This document shows, piece after piece, positions 54,562 to 61,811 of a DNA stretch of 64,000 nucleotides; within the stretch, counting starts at the first letter, position 1, and each line of letters begins with the position of its first letter. The stretch covers positions 62,001 to 126,000 of the forward strand of contig NZ_FMCS01000008.1 in the NCBI RefSeq assembly GCF_900091435.1, written 5' to 3'. The notes beneath the pieces were generated by a model. It was not told the DNA's origin. It saw nothing but the letters and a program-made list of their open reading frames with translations, and did no database searches. The position numbers and the translations under genes were made by a program. The DNA is from Micromonospora chaiyaphumensis. Lineage in GTDB: Bacteria; Actinomycetota; Actinomycetes; Mycobacteriales; Micromonosporaceae.

Positions 54562-54597
54562 CGGGCCCGGGTCGCTCGCTGGAGCGGCCCGGGCCCG
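54562..54597. terminator. Bidirectional terminator between eccD and ppa
   Basis: A 16-bp stem (54562-54577 with 54582-54597; one G.U pair) with a 4-nt loop, between converging genes. Confidence 0.85.
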
Positions 54598-54612
54598 TCG
54601 GCGCGGATCAGG

Positions 54613-55119
54613 TCAGTGCAGGGTCTCGCCGCGCTCGGCGGCCTCCTTGGCACGCTGGTACGAGGCCACGATCTCGGCCTCGGCCTCGGTGCGACCCACC
54701 CAGGTCGCGCCCTCGACCGACTTGCCCGGCTCCAGGTCCTTGTAGACCTCGAAGAAGTGCTGGATCTCCAGGCGGTCGAACTCGCCCAGGTGGTGGATGT
54801 CCCGCAGGTGCTCCTGGCGCGGATCCTCGTAGGGCACGCAGAGGACCTTGTCGTCGCCGCCCTTCTCGTCCGTCATCCGGAACATGCCGATGGTGCGGCA
54901 GCGGATCAGGCAGCCCGGGAAGGTGGGCTCGGGCACCAGCACGAGCGCGTCCAGCGGGTCGCCGTCCTCGCCGAGCGTGCCCTCGATGAAGCCGTAGTCG
55001 GCCGGGTACTGCGTGGAGGTGAAGAGGGTGCGGTCCAGCCGGATCCGGCCGGTCGCGTGGTCCACCTCGTACTTGTTGCGGTGACCCTTGGGGATCTCAA
55101 CCGTGACGTCGAAATCCAT
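54613..55119 (-). CDS. ppa: Inorganic pyrophosphatase
   Basis: A 168-residue family I soluble pyrophosphatase hydrolysing PPi to two phosphates, driving biosynthesis forward. Active-site strings are KYEVDHATGRIRLDR, YPADYGFIEGT, DGDPLDALVL (metal Asp) and DEKGGDDKVLCVP. Length and motifs are fully standard. It diverges from dacB, the same arrangement as Rv3628/Rv3627c in M. tuberculosis. Confidence 0.97.
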   Translation of the reverse strand: MDFDVTVEIPKGHRNKYEVDHATGRIRLDRTLFTSTQYPADYGFIEGTLGEDGDPLDALVLVPEPTFPGCLIRCRTIGMFRMTDEKGGDDKVLCVPYEDPRQEHLRDIHHLGEFDRLEIQHFFEVYKDLEPGKSVEGATWVGRTEAEAEIVASYQRAKEAAERGETLH

Positions 55120-55275
55120 CTCCCACGCTCCCTCGTTTGCCCACGCTGGCTAACGGAAACCAGTGGCGTCGCCCACCGGACGGGGTGAACGCCCCCCGCC
55201 GGCTCCGGCCGCCGCATAGTGTTCGGACCGAAGTAGTGTCACCCAAGGCGCTTTTGAGCGGGGGAGGAGGGGGTC

Positions 55276-57204
55276 GTGGGGAGGGAAGATTCACACTACC
55301 GCCCCGAGGGGGTTGACGGGCCCAGGTCCGCGGGTTCCGGTTCCGGCGGGGCCACCGGCCGCGTCTCGATCCCCGGCACCACCCCCGGCCACCGCCCCGG
55401 GCCGCCCGTCGGGTCCGCCCCGGTGGGCCGCGCCAACCCCGGGCAGTACGGCCACCCCGGCCCCGCCGGACACGGCCGCCCAGCTCCCCAGGACCACGGT
55501 CGCGCCACCCCGCAGGAGTACGGTCGCCCCGCCCCGCAGGAGTACGGCCGTCCGCAGGAGTACGGCCGCGCGGCCCCGCGGGAGTACGGGCACGCCGATG
55601 CCCGGCAGCACGGGCACGCGGACCCCCGGGATTACGGCCCGGGTCCGGCCGCCCCGGTGAGCTGGCCGGGCTACGACGCTCCCGGCGGCATCCCCGTGAG
55701 CCCGCCGGTGCCGCCGGTCGGCGCCGCCCCGCTCCCGCCGACGCCCCCGCCGCCCCGCCGGCGCCCGGTCCGGCTGGTCGCGGTCCTGGCCGGCGTGCTC
55801 ATCGTCGCCCTGGCCGCGGTCGGGCTGGCCGTGGTCCGCCCCGGCCCGGTTGCCGGCTGGCTGGGTGGCGACGACACCCCGACCGCCGCCGCGCAGTCGC
55901 CCGAGCCACCCCCGCCCGCCGTGCTGGCCGGCGCGGACGGCAACGCGCCACAGCCCACCCCCGAGGGGGTACGCGCCGCGCTCGAACCACTGGTCGGCGC
56001 CGCCGCGCTCGGTGACCGGGTGAACGTGTCGGTGGCCGACGTGACCACCGGTGAGGCCCTCTACGGCCGCGGGCAGGACAGCCCGACCGTGCCCGCCTCG
56101 GTGACCAAGCTGGCCACCGGGGTCGCCGTGCTGGCGGCGCGCGGCCCCGCGTACCGGATCCCCACCCGGGCGGTGGCCGGCGCGGCCCCCGGCGAGGTGG
56201 TCCTGGTCGGTGGCGGCGACCCCACCCTCGCGGTCGACAAGAACGGCTTCTACCCGGGCGCGGCCCGCCTGGACGACCTCGCCGCCCAGGTGCGCAAGGC
56301 GCTCGGCGGCACCGCCCCGACCAAGGTCACCGTCGACTCGTCCCTGTTCAGCGGCCCGGTCTACGAGCCCGGCTGGGACTCGGACATCCCGACCGGCGGG
56401 TTCGGCGCGGCGATCACCGCGCTGATGACCGACGGCGCGCGGCGGGATCCGGCGGAGGCCCGCCGGACCGAGGAGGCCATGAACCACGCCGCCGAGCGGG
56501 TGCCGCAGCCGGACCTCACCGCCGGCCGGCAGTTCGCCAAGCTCCTCGGGCTCACCGGGGCCGCCGCCGAGGCGAAGCGGGGCACCGCTCCCGCCGCCTC
56601 CGGCGCGACGGCGACCGGCACCCCCGCCCCGGGGGCCGAGCTGGGCAAGGTCCAGTCGCTGCCGATGGTCCGCCTGGTCGACATCATGATCAGTGACAGC
56701 GACAACGTGATCGCCGAGGCGATGGCGCGCCAGGTCGCGATCGCCAAGGGCAAGCCCGGCTCGTTCGCCGGCGGCGCGGCCGCCACCGACCAGGTGCTCG
56801 GCGAGCTGGGGCTGCCGGCCGGCGAGATCAGCCTGGCCGACGGCAGCGGCCTGTCCCGCACCAACCGGATCAGCCCGTCGCTGCTCACCGACCTGATCAC
56901 GCTCGCCGGCAACGGGAGCCACCCCGACCTGGCCGCGATCTTCGGCGGCCTGCCCGTGGGCGGCTGGTCCGGCACCCTCGACGAGCGCTACCAGGCGTCG
57001 GTGACGAAGGCCGGCGCCGGCGTCGTCCGGGCGAAGACCGGCACGCTCAGCGGGGTGAACGCCATCGCCGGGCTGGTCACCACGGCCGACGGCCGGCTGC
57101 TCACCTTCGCGATCCTCACCGACCGCACCCCGGACAGCCTCGACGAGACCCGGCAGGCCCTCGACCGGATCTCCTCCGCGCTGGCCGGCTGCGGCTGCCG
57201 CTGA
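55276..57204 (+). CDS. dacB: D-alanyl-D-alanine carboxypeptidase/endopeptidase (PBP4, DacB type)
   Basis: A 642-residue class C PBP. Unusually, about 155 residues of Gly/Pro/His/Arg/Tyr-rich low-complexity sequence with repeated (Q/R)EYG(R/H) units come first, then one membrane helix (about 160-180) and the enzyme domain outside. Catalytic motifs: SVTK (SxxK), SDSDN (SxN) and KTG in VRAKTGTLSG. It trims or cleaves peptidoglycan stem peptides. GGGAGGAGG before the GTG at 55276 fixes this long start. Counterpart of Rv3627c. Likely heads the operon with the metalloprotease-like and tilS genes, though the next gene has its own promoter. Confidence 0.93.
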   Translation: MGREDSHYRPEGVDGPRSAGSGSGGATGRVSIPGTTPGHRPGPPVGSAPVGRANPGQYGHPGPAGHGRPAPQDHGRATPQEYGRPAPQEYGRPQEYGRAAPREYGHADARQHGHADPRDYGPGPAAPVSWPGYDAPGGIPVSPPVPPVGAAPLPPTPPPPRRRPVRLVAVLAGVLIVALAAVGLAVVRPGPVAGWLGGDDTPTAAAQSPEPPPPAVLAGADGNAPQPTPEGVRAALEPLVGAAALGDRVNVSVADVTTGEALYGRGQDSPTVPASVTKLATGVAVLAARGPAYRIPTRAVAGAAPGEVVLVGGGDPTLAVDKNGFYPGAARLDDLAAQVRKALGGTAPTKVTVDSSLFSGPVYEPGWDSDIPTGGFGAAITALMTDGARRDPAEARRTEEAMNHAAERVPQPDLTAGRQFAKLLGLTGAAAEAKRGTAPAASGATATGTPAPGAELGKVQSLPMVRLVDIMISDSDNVIAEAMARQVAIAKGKPGSFAGGAAATDQVLGELGLPAGEISLADGSGLSRTNRISPSLLTDLITLAGNGSHPDLAAIFGGLPVGGWSGTLDERYQASVTKAGAGVVRAKTGTLSGVNAIAGLVTTADGRLLTFAILTDRTPDSLDETRQALDRISSALAGCGCR

Positions 57205-57284
57205 CCGTCCTGCCCGGTGCGACCGGCGTCGATCCGCGCTCGCGAGCCCGGGTGGGGGTGTTGCGGCGCGGGTACGGTGGGTCC

Positions 57285-58355
57285 ATGGCGCAGTTCGTGG
57301 ACTGGGATCTGGCCGCCGCGACCGCGGGGGCGCTGGGCAAGTCGGGCCCCCGGGTGTCGTACGCCGAGGCCACCGACGTGGTGGGCGAGCTGCGCCGGCT
57401 GACCGAGGAGGCCGCCGGCCACGTCGCCGACTACACCGGCCTGCGCTCCCAGGTCACCCACCCGCCGGTCCGCGTGGTCGACCGCCGGGACTGGGCGGCC
57501 GCCAACATCGCCGGGCTGCGCGAGGTGATCACCCCGCTGGTGGACCGGCTCTCCGGCGCCAAGCGCCCCGGGCCGCTCACCGAGGCGATCGGGTCCCGGC
57601 TCACCGGGGTGCAGGCCGGCACCGTGCTGGCCTACCTCTCCGGGCGGGTGCTCGGCCAGTACGAGGTCTTCGCGGGTGACCCCGGCCAGCTGCTGCTGGT
57701 CGCCCCGAACATCGTCGAGGTGGAGCGGAAGCTGGGGGCCGACCCCCGGGACTTCCGGCTCTGGGTCTGCCTGCACGAGGTGACCCACCGGACCCAGTTC
57801 ACCGCCGTGCCGTGGATGCGGGCGTACTTCCTCAGCGAGGTGCAGGCGTTCGTGGACGCGTCGCAGGGCGGCGAGCACCTGCTGGAGCGGCTGCGCCGCG
57901 GCGTGGCCACGCTCTCCGACGCGGTGAAGGACCCGGAGAGCCGGGCCAGCGTGCTGGACATCGTGCAGACCCCCGCGCAGCGGGCCGTGCTGGACCGGCT
58001 CACCGCGCTGATGACCCTGCTCGAGGGGCACGCCGAGTTCGTCATGGACGGCGTCGGCCCGCAGGTCATTCCCAGCGTCGACGCGATCCGGGCGGCGTTC
58101 AACCGCCGCCGCGAGTCGGGCAACGCCCTGGAGAAGGCGATCCGCCGGGTGCTCGGCATCGAGGTCAAGATGCGCCAGTACGCCGAGGGCCGCAAGTTCG
58201 TGCACGGCGTCGTGGACCGGGTCGGCATGGCCGGCTTCAACAAGATCTTCTCCTCGCCGCTCACCCTGCCCCGGCTCGACGAGCTGGGCGACCCGGACGC
58301 CTGGGTGGCCCGGGTGCACGGCGGGCCGGCGAGCGTCCCCCCGTCCGCCGGCTGA
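57285..58355 (+). CDS. Zincin-like metallopeptidase family protein (Rv3626c-like)
   Basis: A 356-residue protein of the actinobacterial family sometimes called F420 biosynthesis-associated or DUF2342. It has a zinc-protease signature LHEVTHRTQF (HExxH, about 168-172) and EVQAFVD, with the downstream EGHAEFVMDGVGP segment that may give the third ligand. No signal peptide, so cytoplasmic. TACGGT (57273-57278) is six bases before the ATG, a leaderless promoter. Four bases lie between its stop and the tilS GTG. Conserved beside dacB and tilS in actinobacteria; the physiological substrate is unknown. Confidence 0.9.
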   Translation: MAQFVDWDLAAATAGALGKSGPRVSYAEATDVVGELRRLTEEAAGHVADYTGLRSQVTHPPVRVVDRRDWAAANIAGLREVITPLVDRLSGAKRPGPLTEAIGSRLTGVQAGTVLAYLSGRVLGQYEVFAGDPGQLLLVAPNIVEVERKLGADPRDFRLWVCLHEVTHRTQFTAVPWMRAYFLSEVQAFVDASQGGEHLLERLRRGVATLSDAVKDPESRASVLDIVQTPAQRAVLDRLTALMTLLEGHAEFVMDGVGPQVIPSVDAIRAAFNRRRESGNALEKAIRRVLGIEVKMRQYAEGRKFVHGVVDRVGMAGFNKIFSSPLTLPRLDELGDPDAWVARVHGGPASVPPSAG

Positions 58356-58359
58356 GTCG

Positions 58360-59400
58360 GTGGTCCGGGCCAGGAGCGAGCCGGGTTCGCCGGCACCGCG
58401 GTCGCGACCGACCGGCGACCGGGCCGCGCTCGCCCCGGCGGTCGCCGCCGTCCGGCTCGCCGTACGCCGCGCGTTGACCGGGCTGCCCGGGGCCGGGCCG
58501 GTGCTGGTCGCGTGTTCCGGCGGCGCCGACTCGCTGGCCCTGGCCGCCGCCACCGCCTTCGTGGCGCCGCGCCTGGGCCGCCGGGCCGGCCTGGTGACCG
58601 TCGACCATGGCCTGCAGTCCGGTTCGGCCGAGCGCGCCGAACGGGTGGCCCGCTGGGGGCGCGAGATCGGTCTCGATCCCGTCGAGGTGGTTCCCGTGAT
58701 CGTCGCCGGCCGGCCCGGAGGCCCCGAGGCGGCCGCCCGGGAGGCCCGGTACGACGCCCTGCTCGCCGCGGCCCGTCGGTACGGCGCGGCCGGGATCCTG
58801 CTCGGTCACACCCGCGACGACCAGGCCGAGACGGTGCTGCTCGCGCTGGCCCGGGGCGCCGGCCCGCGCGGCCTGGCCGGCATGCCGCCGCGCCGCGAGC
58901 GGGACGGGGTGCCGCTGCTCCGCCCGCTGCTCGACGTCCCCCGCGACGACACCCGGGAGGCGTGCGCCGCGCTCGGGCTCACGCCGTGGGAGGACCCGCA
59001 CAACGCCGACCCCGCGTACGCCCGCTCGCGCGTCCGCGCCGACGTGCTGCCCGCGCTGGTCCGGGCGCTCGGCCCCGGGGTGGTCGACAACCTGGCCCGG
59101 ACCGCCCGCCTGCTGGCCGCCGACAACGCGGCCCTGGACGATGTGGCCGCCGCCGGGCTCTCCGCAGCCCGGGCCGCGGAGGGCGGGCTCTCGGTCGACG
59201 GCCTGGCCGCGCTGCCCGCGGCCGTACGCACCCGGGTGCTGCACGCCTGGGCCCGGGAGCTGGGCGCCTCGCCGGCCGCCCTGTCGCACCGGCACGTGGC
59301 GGCGCTGGACGCCCTGGTCACGGACTGGCGCGGGCAGGGCGCCGTCCATCTGCCCGGCGGCCTCCTCGTCCGCCGCCACGCCGGCCGCCTCACCACCTGA
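58360..59400 (+). CDS. tilS: tRNA(Ile)-lysidine synthase
   Basis: A 346-residue N-type ATP pyrophosphatase that converts C34 of tRNA-Ile(CAU) to lysidine, essential for reading AUA. The PP-loop is VACSGGADSLAL (about 49-55); VDHGLQ, GHTRDDQAETVL and RPLLDVPRDDTREAC are family-specific. The C-terminal part is short, as in actinobacterial TilS. GTG at 58360, five bases after the preceding stop, implies coupling. Counterpart of Rv3625c. Confidence 0.94.
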   Translation: MVRARSEPGSPAPRSRPTGDRAALAPAVAAVRLAVRRALTGLPGAGPVLVACSGGADSLALAAATAFVAPRLGRRAGLVTVDHGLQSGSAERAERVARWGREIGLDPVEVVPVIVAGRPGGPEAAAREARYDALLAAARRYGAAGILLGHTRDDQAETVLLALARGAGPRGLAGMPPRRERDGVPLLRPLLDVPRDDTREACAALGLTPWEDPHNADPAYARSRVRADVLPALVRALGPGVVDNLARTARLLAADNAALDDVAAAGLSAARAAEGGLSVDGLAALPAAVRTRVLHAWARELGASPAALSHRHVAALDALVTDWRGQGAVHLPGGLLVRRHAGRLTT

Positions 59401-59507
59401 CCCGCCCCGGCGGTCCGCATGCCGAACCGCCAGCCGGCCGAGGTGGCCGTGTCCGGCCGCTCGGGACACCGCCAGCTCGCCGAGCCCGCGGTGGCGGGCG
59501 CCCCGGA

Positions 59508-60470
59508 TCAGGCGTCGACGCGCTCCCGGAAGGTGGTCCGGTAGGCGTGCGGGGTGGTGCCGACCCGGCGGGTGAAGTGGTGGCGCAGCGCCGCCGCGTC
59601 GCCGAACCCGGCCTGGTCGGCCACGTTCTCCACGCTCAGCCGGGTCTCCTCCAGCAGCCGCCGCGCGAGCAGGACCCGCTGGTTGGTCAGCCAGTCGTGG
59701 GGCGTGGTGCCGGTCTCGGCCCGGAACCGGCGGGCGAAGGTGCGGGGCGCCATTCCGGCCCGGGCGGCCAGCTCGTCCACGCTCACCGTCCGGTCCAGGT
59801 GTCCCATCAGCCACTCCAGCACCGGCTCCAGGGTGGGCGCCTCGGGGGCCTTCGGGATGGGCGCCTCGATGTACTGGGCCTGCCCGCCGTCGCGGTGCGG
59901 CGGGACGACCATCCGGCGGGCCAGCCGCGTGGCCGTGGCCGAGCCGTGCGCCTGGCGGACCAGGTGCAGGCAGGCGTCGATGCCGGCGGCGGTGCCGGCG
60001 CTGGTGAGCAGCCGCCCGTCCTGCACGTAGAGCGAGTTGCAGTGCACCCGGGCCGCCGGGAACCGCTCCTGCAGCTCGTCGACGTGCCGCCAGTGGGTGG
60101 TGCAGTCGCGCCCGTCCAGCAGCCCCGCCTCGCCGAGCACGAACGCGCCGGAGCAGACGCTGAGCAGCCAGGCGCCCCGGTCGGCGGCCCGGCGCAGGGC
60201 GGCCAGCACCGGCTCGGGGACCGGGGCCGTCCCGTCGCCGTGGGCGGGCACGGCCACCAGGTCGGCGTCCTCGATCGCGGTCAGGTCGGCGGTGGGGGTG
60301 AGCAGAAAGCCGGAGCGGCTGCGGACCGGGCCGCCGTCCACGGTGCAGACGTCGAACCGGTAGCCGGGGAAGCCGTCGGCGGTGCGGTCGGTGCCGAACA
60401 CCTCGGCGACCACACCGAGTTCGAATGCGGCGACCTCTTCGAGGGCCACGACGGCGACGGATCGAAGCAT
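59508..60470 (-). CDS. GlxA-type AraC-family regulator with DJ-1/PfpI domain
   Basis: A 320-residue regulator. The N-terminal DJ-1/PfpI-like amidase-related domain (1-185) includes LLSVCSGAFVLGEAGLLDGRDCTTHW with the nucleophile-position cysteine. Two AraC helix-turn-helix units follow (LAARAGMAPRTFARRFRAETGTTPHDWL and VADQAGFGDAAALRHHFTRRVGTTPHAY). Such proteins regulate catabolic operons and respond to metabolites such as betaines. It interrupts the conserved tilS-hpt order and diverges from a tiny membrane peptide gene, its likely target. Confidence 0.9.
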   Translation of the reverse strand: MLRSVAVVALEEVAAFELGVVAEVFGTDRTADGFPGYRFDVCTVDGGPVRSRSGFLLTPTADLTAIEDADLVAVPAHGDGTAPVPEPVLAALRRAADRGAWLLSVCSGAFVLGEAGLLDGRDCTTHWRHVDELQERFPAARVHCNSLYVQDGRLLTSAGTAAGIDACLHLVRQAHGSATATRLARRMVVPPHRDGGQAQYIEAPIPKAPEAPTLEPVLEWLMGHLDRTVSVDELAARAGMAPRTFARRFRAETGTTPHDWLTNQRVLLARRLLEETRLSVENVADQAGFGDAAALRHHFTRRVGTTPHAYRTTFRERVDA

Positions 60471-60620
60471 GTGACGAGGGTAACCCGATAGGTGGCAGGA
60501 AATCGAGGCCCACTGGCATTCCTGCCACTGTCCGAACCGTACGGCGGGTCGCAAACTTGATGGTGTCCGGTGCGCACCGGCGGCGAAAACCACATCAACC
60601 ACGCGAAAGCGAGCGCCGCC

Positions 60621-60758
60621 ATGACCGTTCTGCTGCTCCTCTTCTTCCTGCTCCTCCTCGTCGGCGCCAGCGCCTCCGGGTTGACCGCCGACACCCGGGA
60701 CTCGGCCGACTGGAAGCCGACCGAGGACGGGCGCCGCTGGCGCTCCCGCACCTGCTGA
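60621..60758 (+). CDS. 45-residue membrane peptide
   Basis: A single-helix peptide: MTVLLLLFFLLLLVGAS forms a membrane segment, followed by a charged tail (TADTRDSADWKPTEDGRRW). The tail's DSRD/DSxDW style recalls small actinobacterial membrane proteins seen near other loci, supporting a real gene. It begins 150 bp from the divergent regulator start and is followed by a hairpin. Ribosome site is weak (AAAGCGAG). Function unknown. Confidence 0.55.
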   Translation: MTVLLLLFFLLLLVGASASGLTADTRDSADWKPTEDGRRWRSRTC

Positions 60759-60789
60759 GGTGATTTGCTCCATGTGCGCCGTTAATCCT

Positions 60790-60823
60790 CGGCGGGACCG
60801 CGCCAAAAGGGGCGGCCCCGCCG
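60790..60823 (+). terminator. Hairpin after the small membrane peptide gene
   Basis: Imperfect 15-bp stem (60790-60804 with 60809-60823) with an AAAA loop, 31 bp past the stop and 34 bp before hpt. Confidence 0.5.
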
Positions 60824-60857
60824 ACGGAGGCCATCCGGCGTACGGCAGGCTAGGAGC

Positions 60858-61433
60858 ATGGCTGACGGCTCCTGGTACGACGCCGACATCGACCACGTGA
60901 TCATCTCCGAGGCGCAGATCCGCGAGAAGACCGCGGAACTCGCCAAGCAGGTCTCGGCGGACTACGCCCACGTCGAGGACGGTCTCCTGCTCGTGTGCGT
61001 GCTGAAGGGCGCGGTCATGTTCATGGCCGACTTCGCCCGCGCGCTGGGCCGCCAGGGCCCGCCCGCCGAGCTGGAGTTCATGGCCGTCTCCTCGTACGGC
61101 CAGGGCACCACCTCCTCCGGCGTGGTGCGGATCCTCAAGGACCTGGACCGGGACATCGCCGGCCGGCACGTGGTGGTCGTCGAGGACATCGTCGACTCCG
61201 GCCTGACCCTCTCCTGGCTGCTGCGCTACCTGGAGTCGCGCTCCGCCGCCAGCGTCGAGGTGGTCGCCCTGTTCCGCAAGCCGGACGCGGTCAAGGTGCC
61301 GGTCCCGGTGAAGTACGTCGGCTTCGACATCCCGACCGAGTTCGTGGTCGGCTACGGCCTCGACTTCGGTGAGCGCTACCGCGAGGTGCCCTACGTCGGC
61401 GTGCTCAAGCCCGAGGTCTACGCCCGGGCCTGA
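60858..61433 (+). CDS. hpt: Hypoxanthine phosphoribosyltransferase
   Basis: A 191-residue purine salvage enzyme making IMP/GMP from hypoxanthine/guanine and PRPP. Motifs: LKGAVMFMADFARAL (pyrophosphate loop), SSYGQGTTSSG (flexible loop), VVVVEDIVDSGLTL (PRPP site) and FDIPTEFVVGYGLDF. Standard length. Counterpart of Rv3624c. The ATG at 60858 follows TAGGAG directly, so it is unclear whether this is a ribosome site or promoter part. Confidence 0.96.
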   Translation: MADGSWYDADIDHVIISEAQIREKTAELAKQVSADYAHVEDGLLLVCVLKGAVMFMADFARALGRQGPPAELEFMAVSSYGQGTTSSGVVRILKDLDRDIAGRHVVVVEDIVDSGLTLSWLLRYLESRSAASVEVVALFRKPDAVKVPVPVKYVGFDIPTEFVVGYGLDFGERYREVPYVGVLKPEVYARA

Positions 61434-61811
61434 TCCCGGCACCCGGCCGGTCGTCAGCCGACGTTCAGCGGGCTCTCAGCCTTCCGGTCTACGGTAGAGG
61501 CCGGTGACGTGGAGGCACCCTCCACGCCCGACCCCTCGAACCGCGTGACCGGGCGGTCGGGTGGCCGGGTGGGGAGCTCCCCGCCACGCCGGCCCAAACC
61601 CGGGTTCGCCGTACGCGTAAGTGCCGGGCTCGCAAGCTCGCATCTGGCGCGAACGGTGTACCGTCGAATGACCGCGGCGCGGCAGTTGACGCGCCTCGGG
61701 GTCGGGGCCGGCCCGCACGGCGGCTGCGGCCGCCGCCCGAGGCGGCGACACCATTCAGACGGTCAGGACGTCGATCAGGAGGATGCGGGCGCCTCGGTGC
61801 CCGACAACAGC
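61434..61811 (+). promoter_or_regulatory. 378-bp leader region of ftsH with a three-copy repeat array
   Basis: Three direct repeats in 11-bp steps lie at 61452-61458 (CGTCAGC), 61463-61469 (GTTCAGC) and 61474-61480 (TCTCAGC), followed by TACGGT at 61490-61495 as a possible -10. ACGGT-GT-ACCGT (61653-61664) is a second symmetric site. An AGGAGG at 61777-61782 is followed by an ATG that is out of frame with ftsH. If the first promoter is used, the leader is about 300 nt. I see no gene or known riboswitch. Confidence 0.5.

Noticed and set aside
61783..61811. Upstream ftsH start at the ATG after AGGAGG
   Set aside because: That ATG is out of frame with FtsH; the in-frame ATG at 61812 gives the usual N-terminus.
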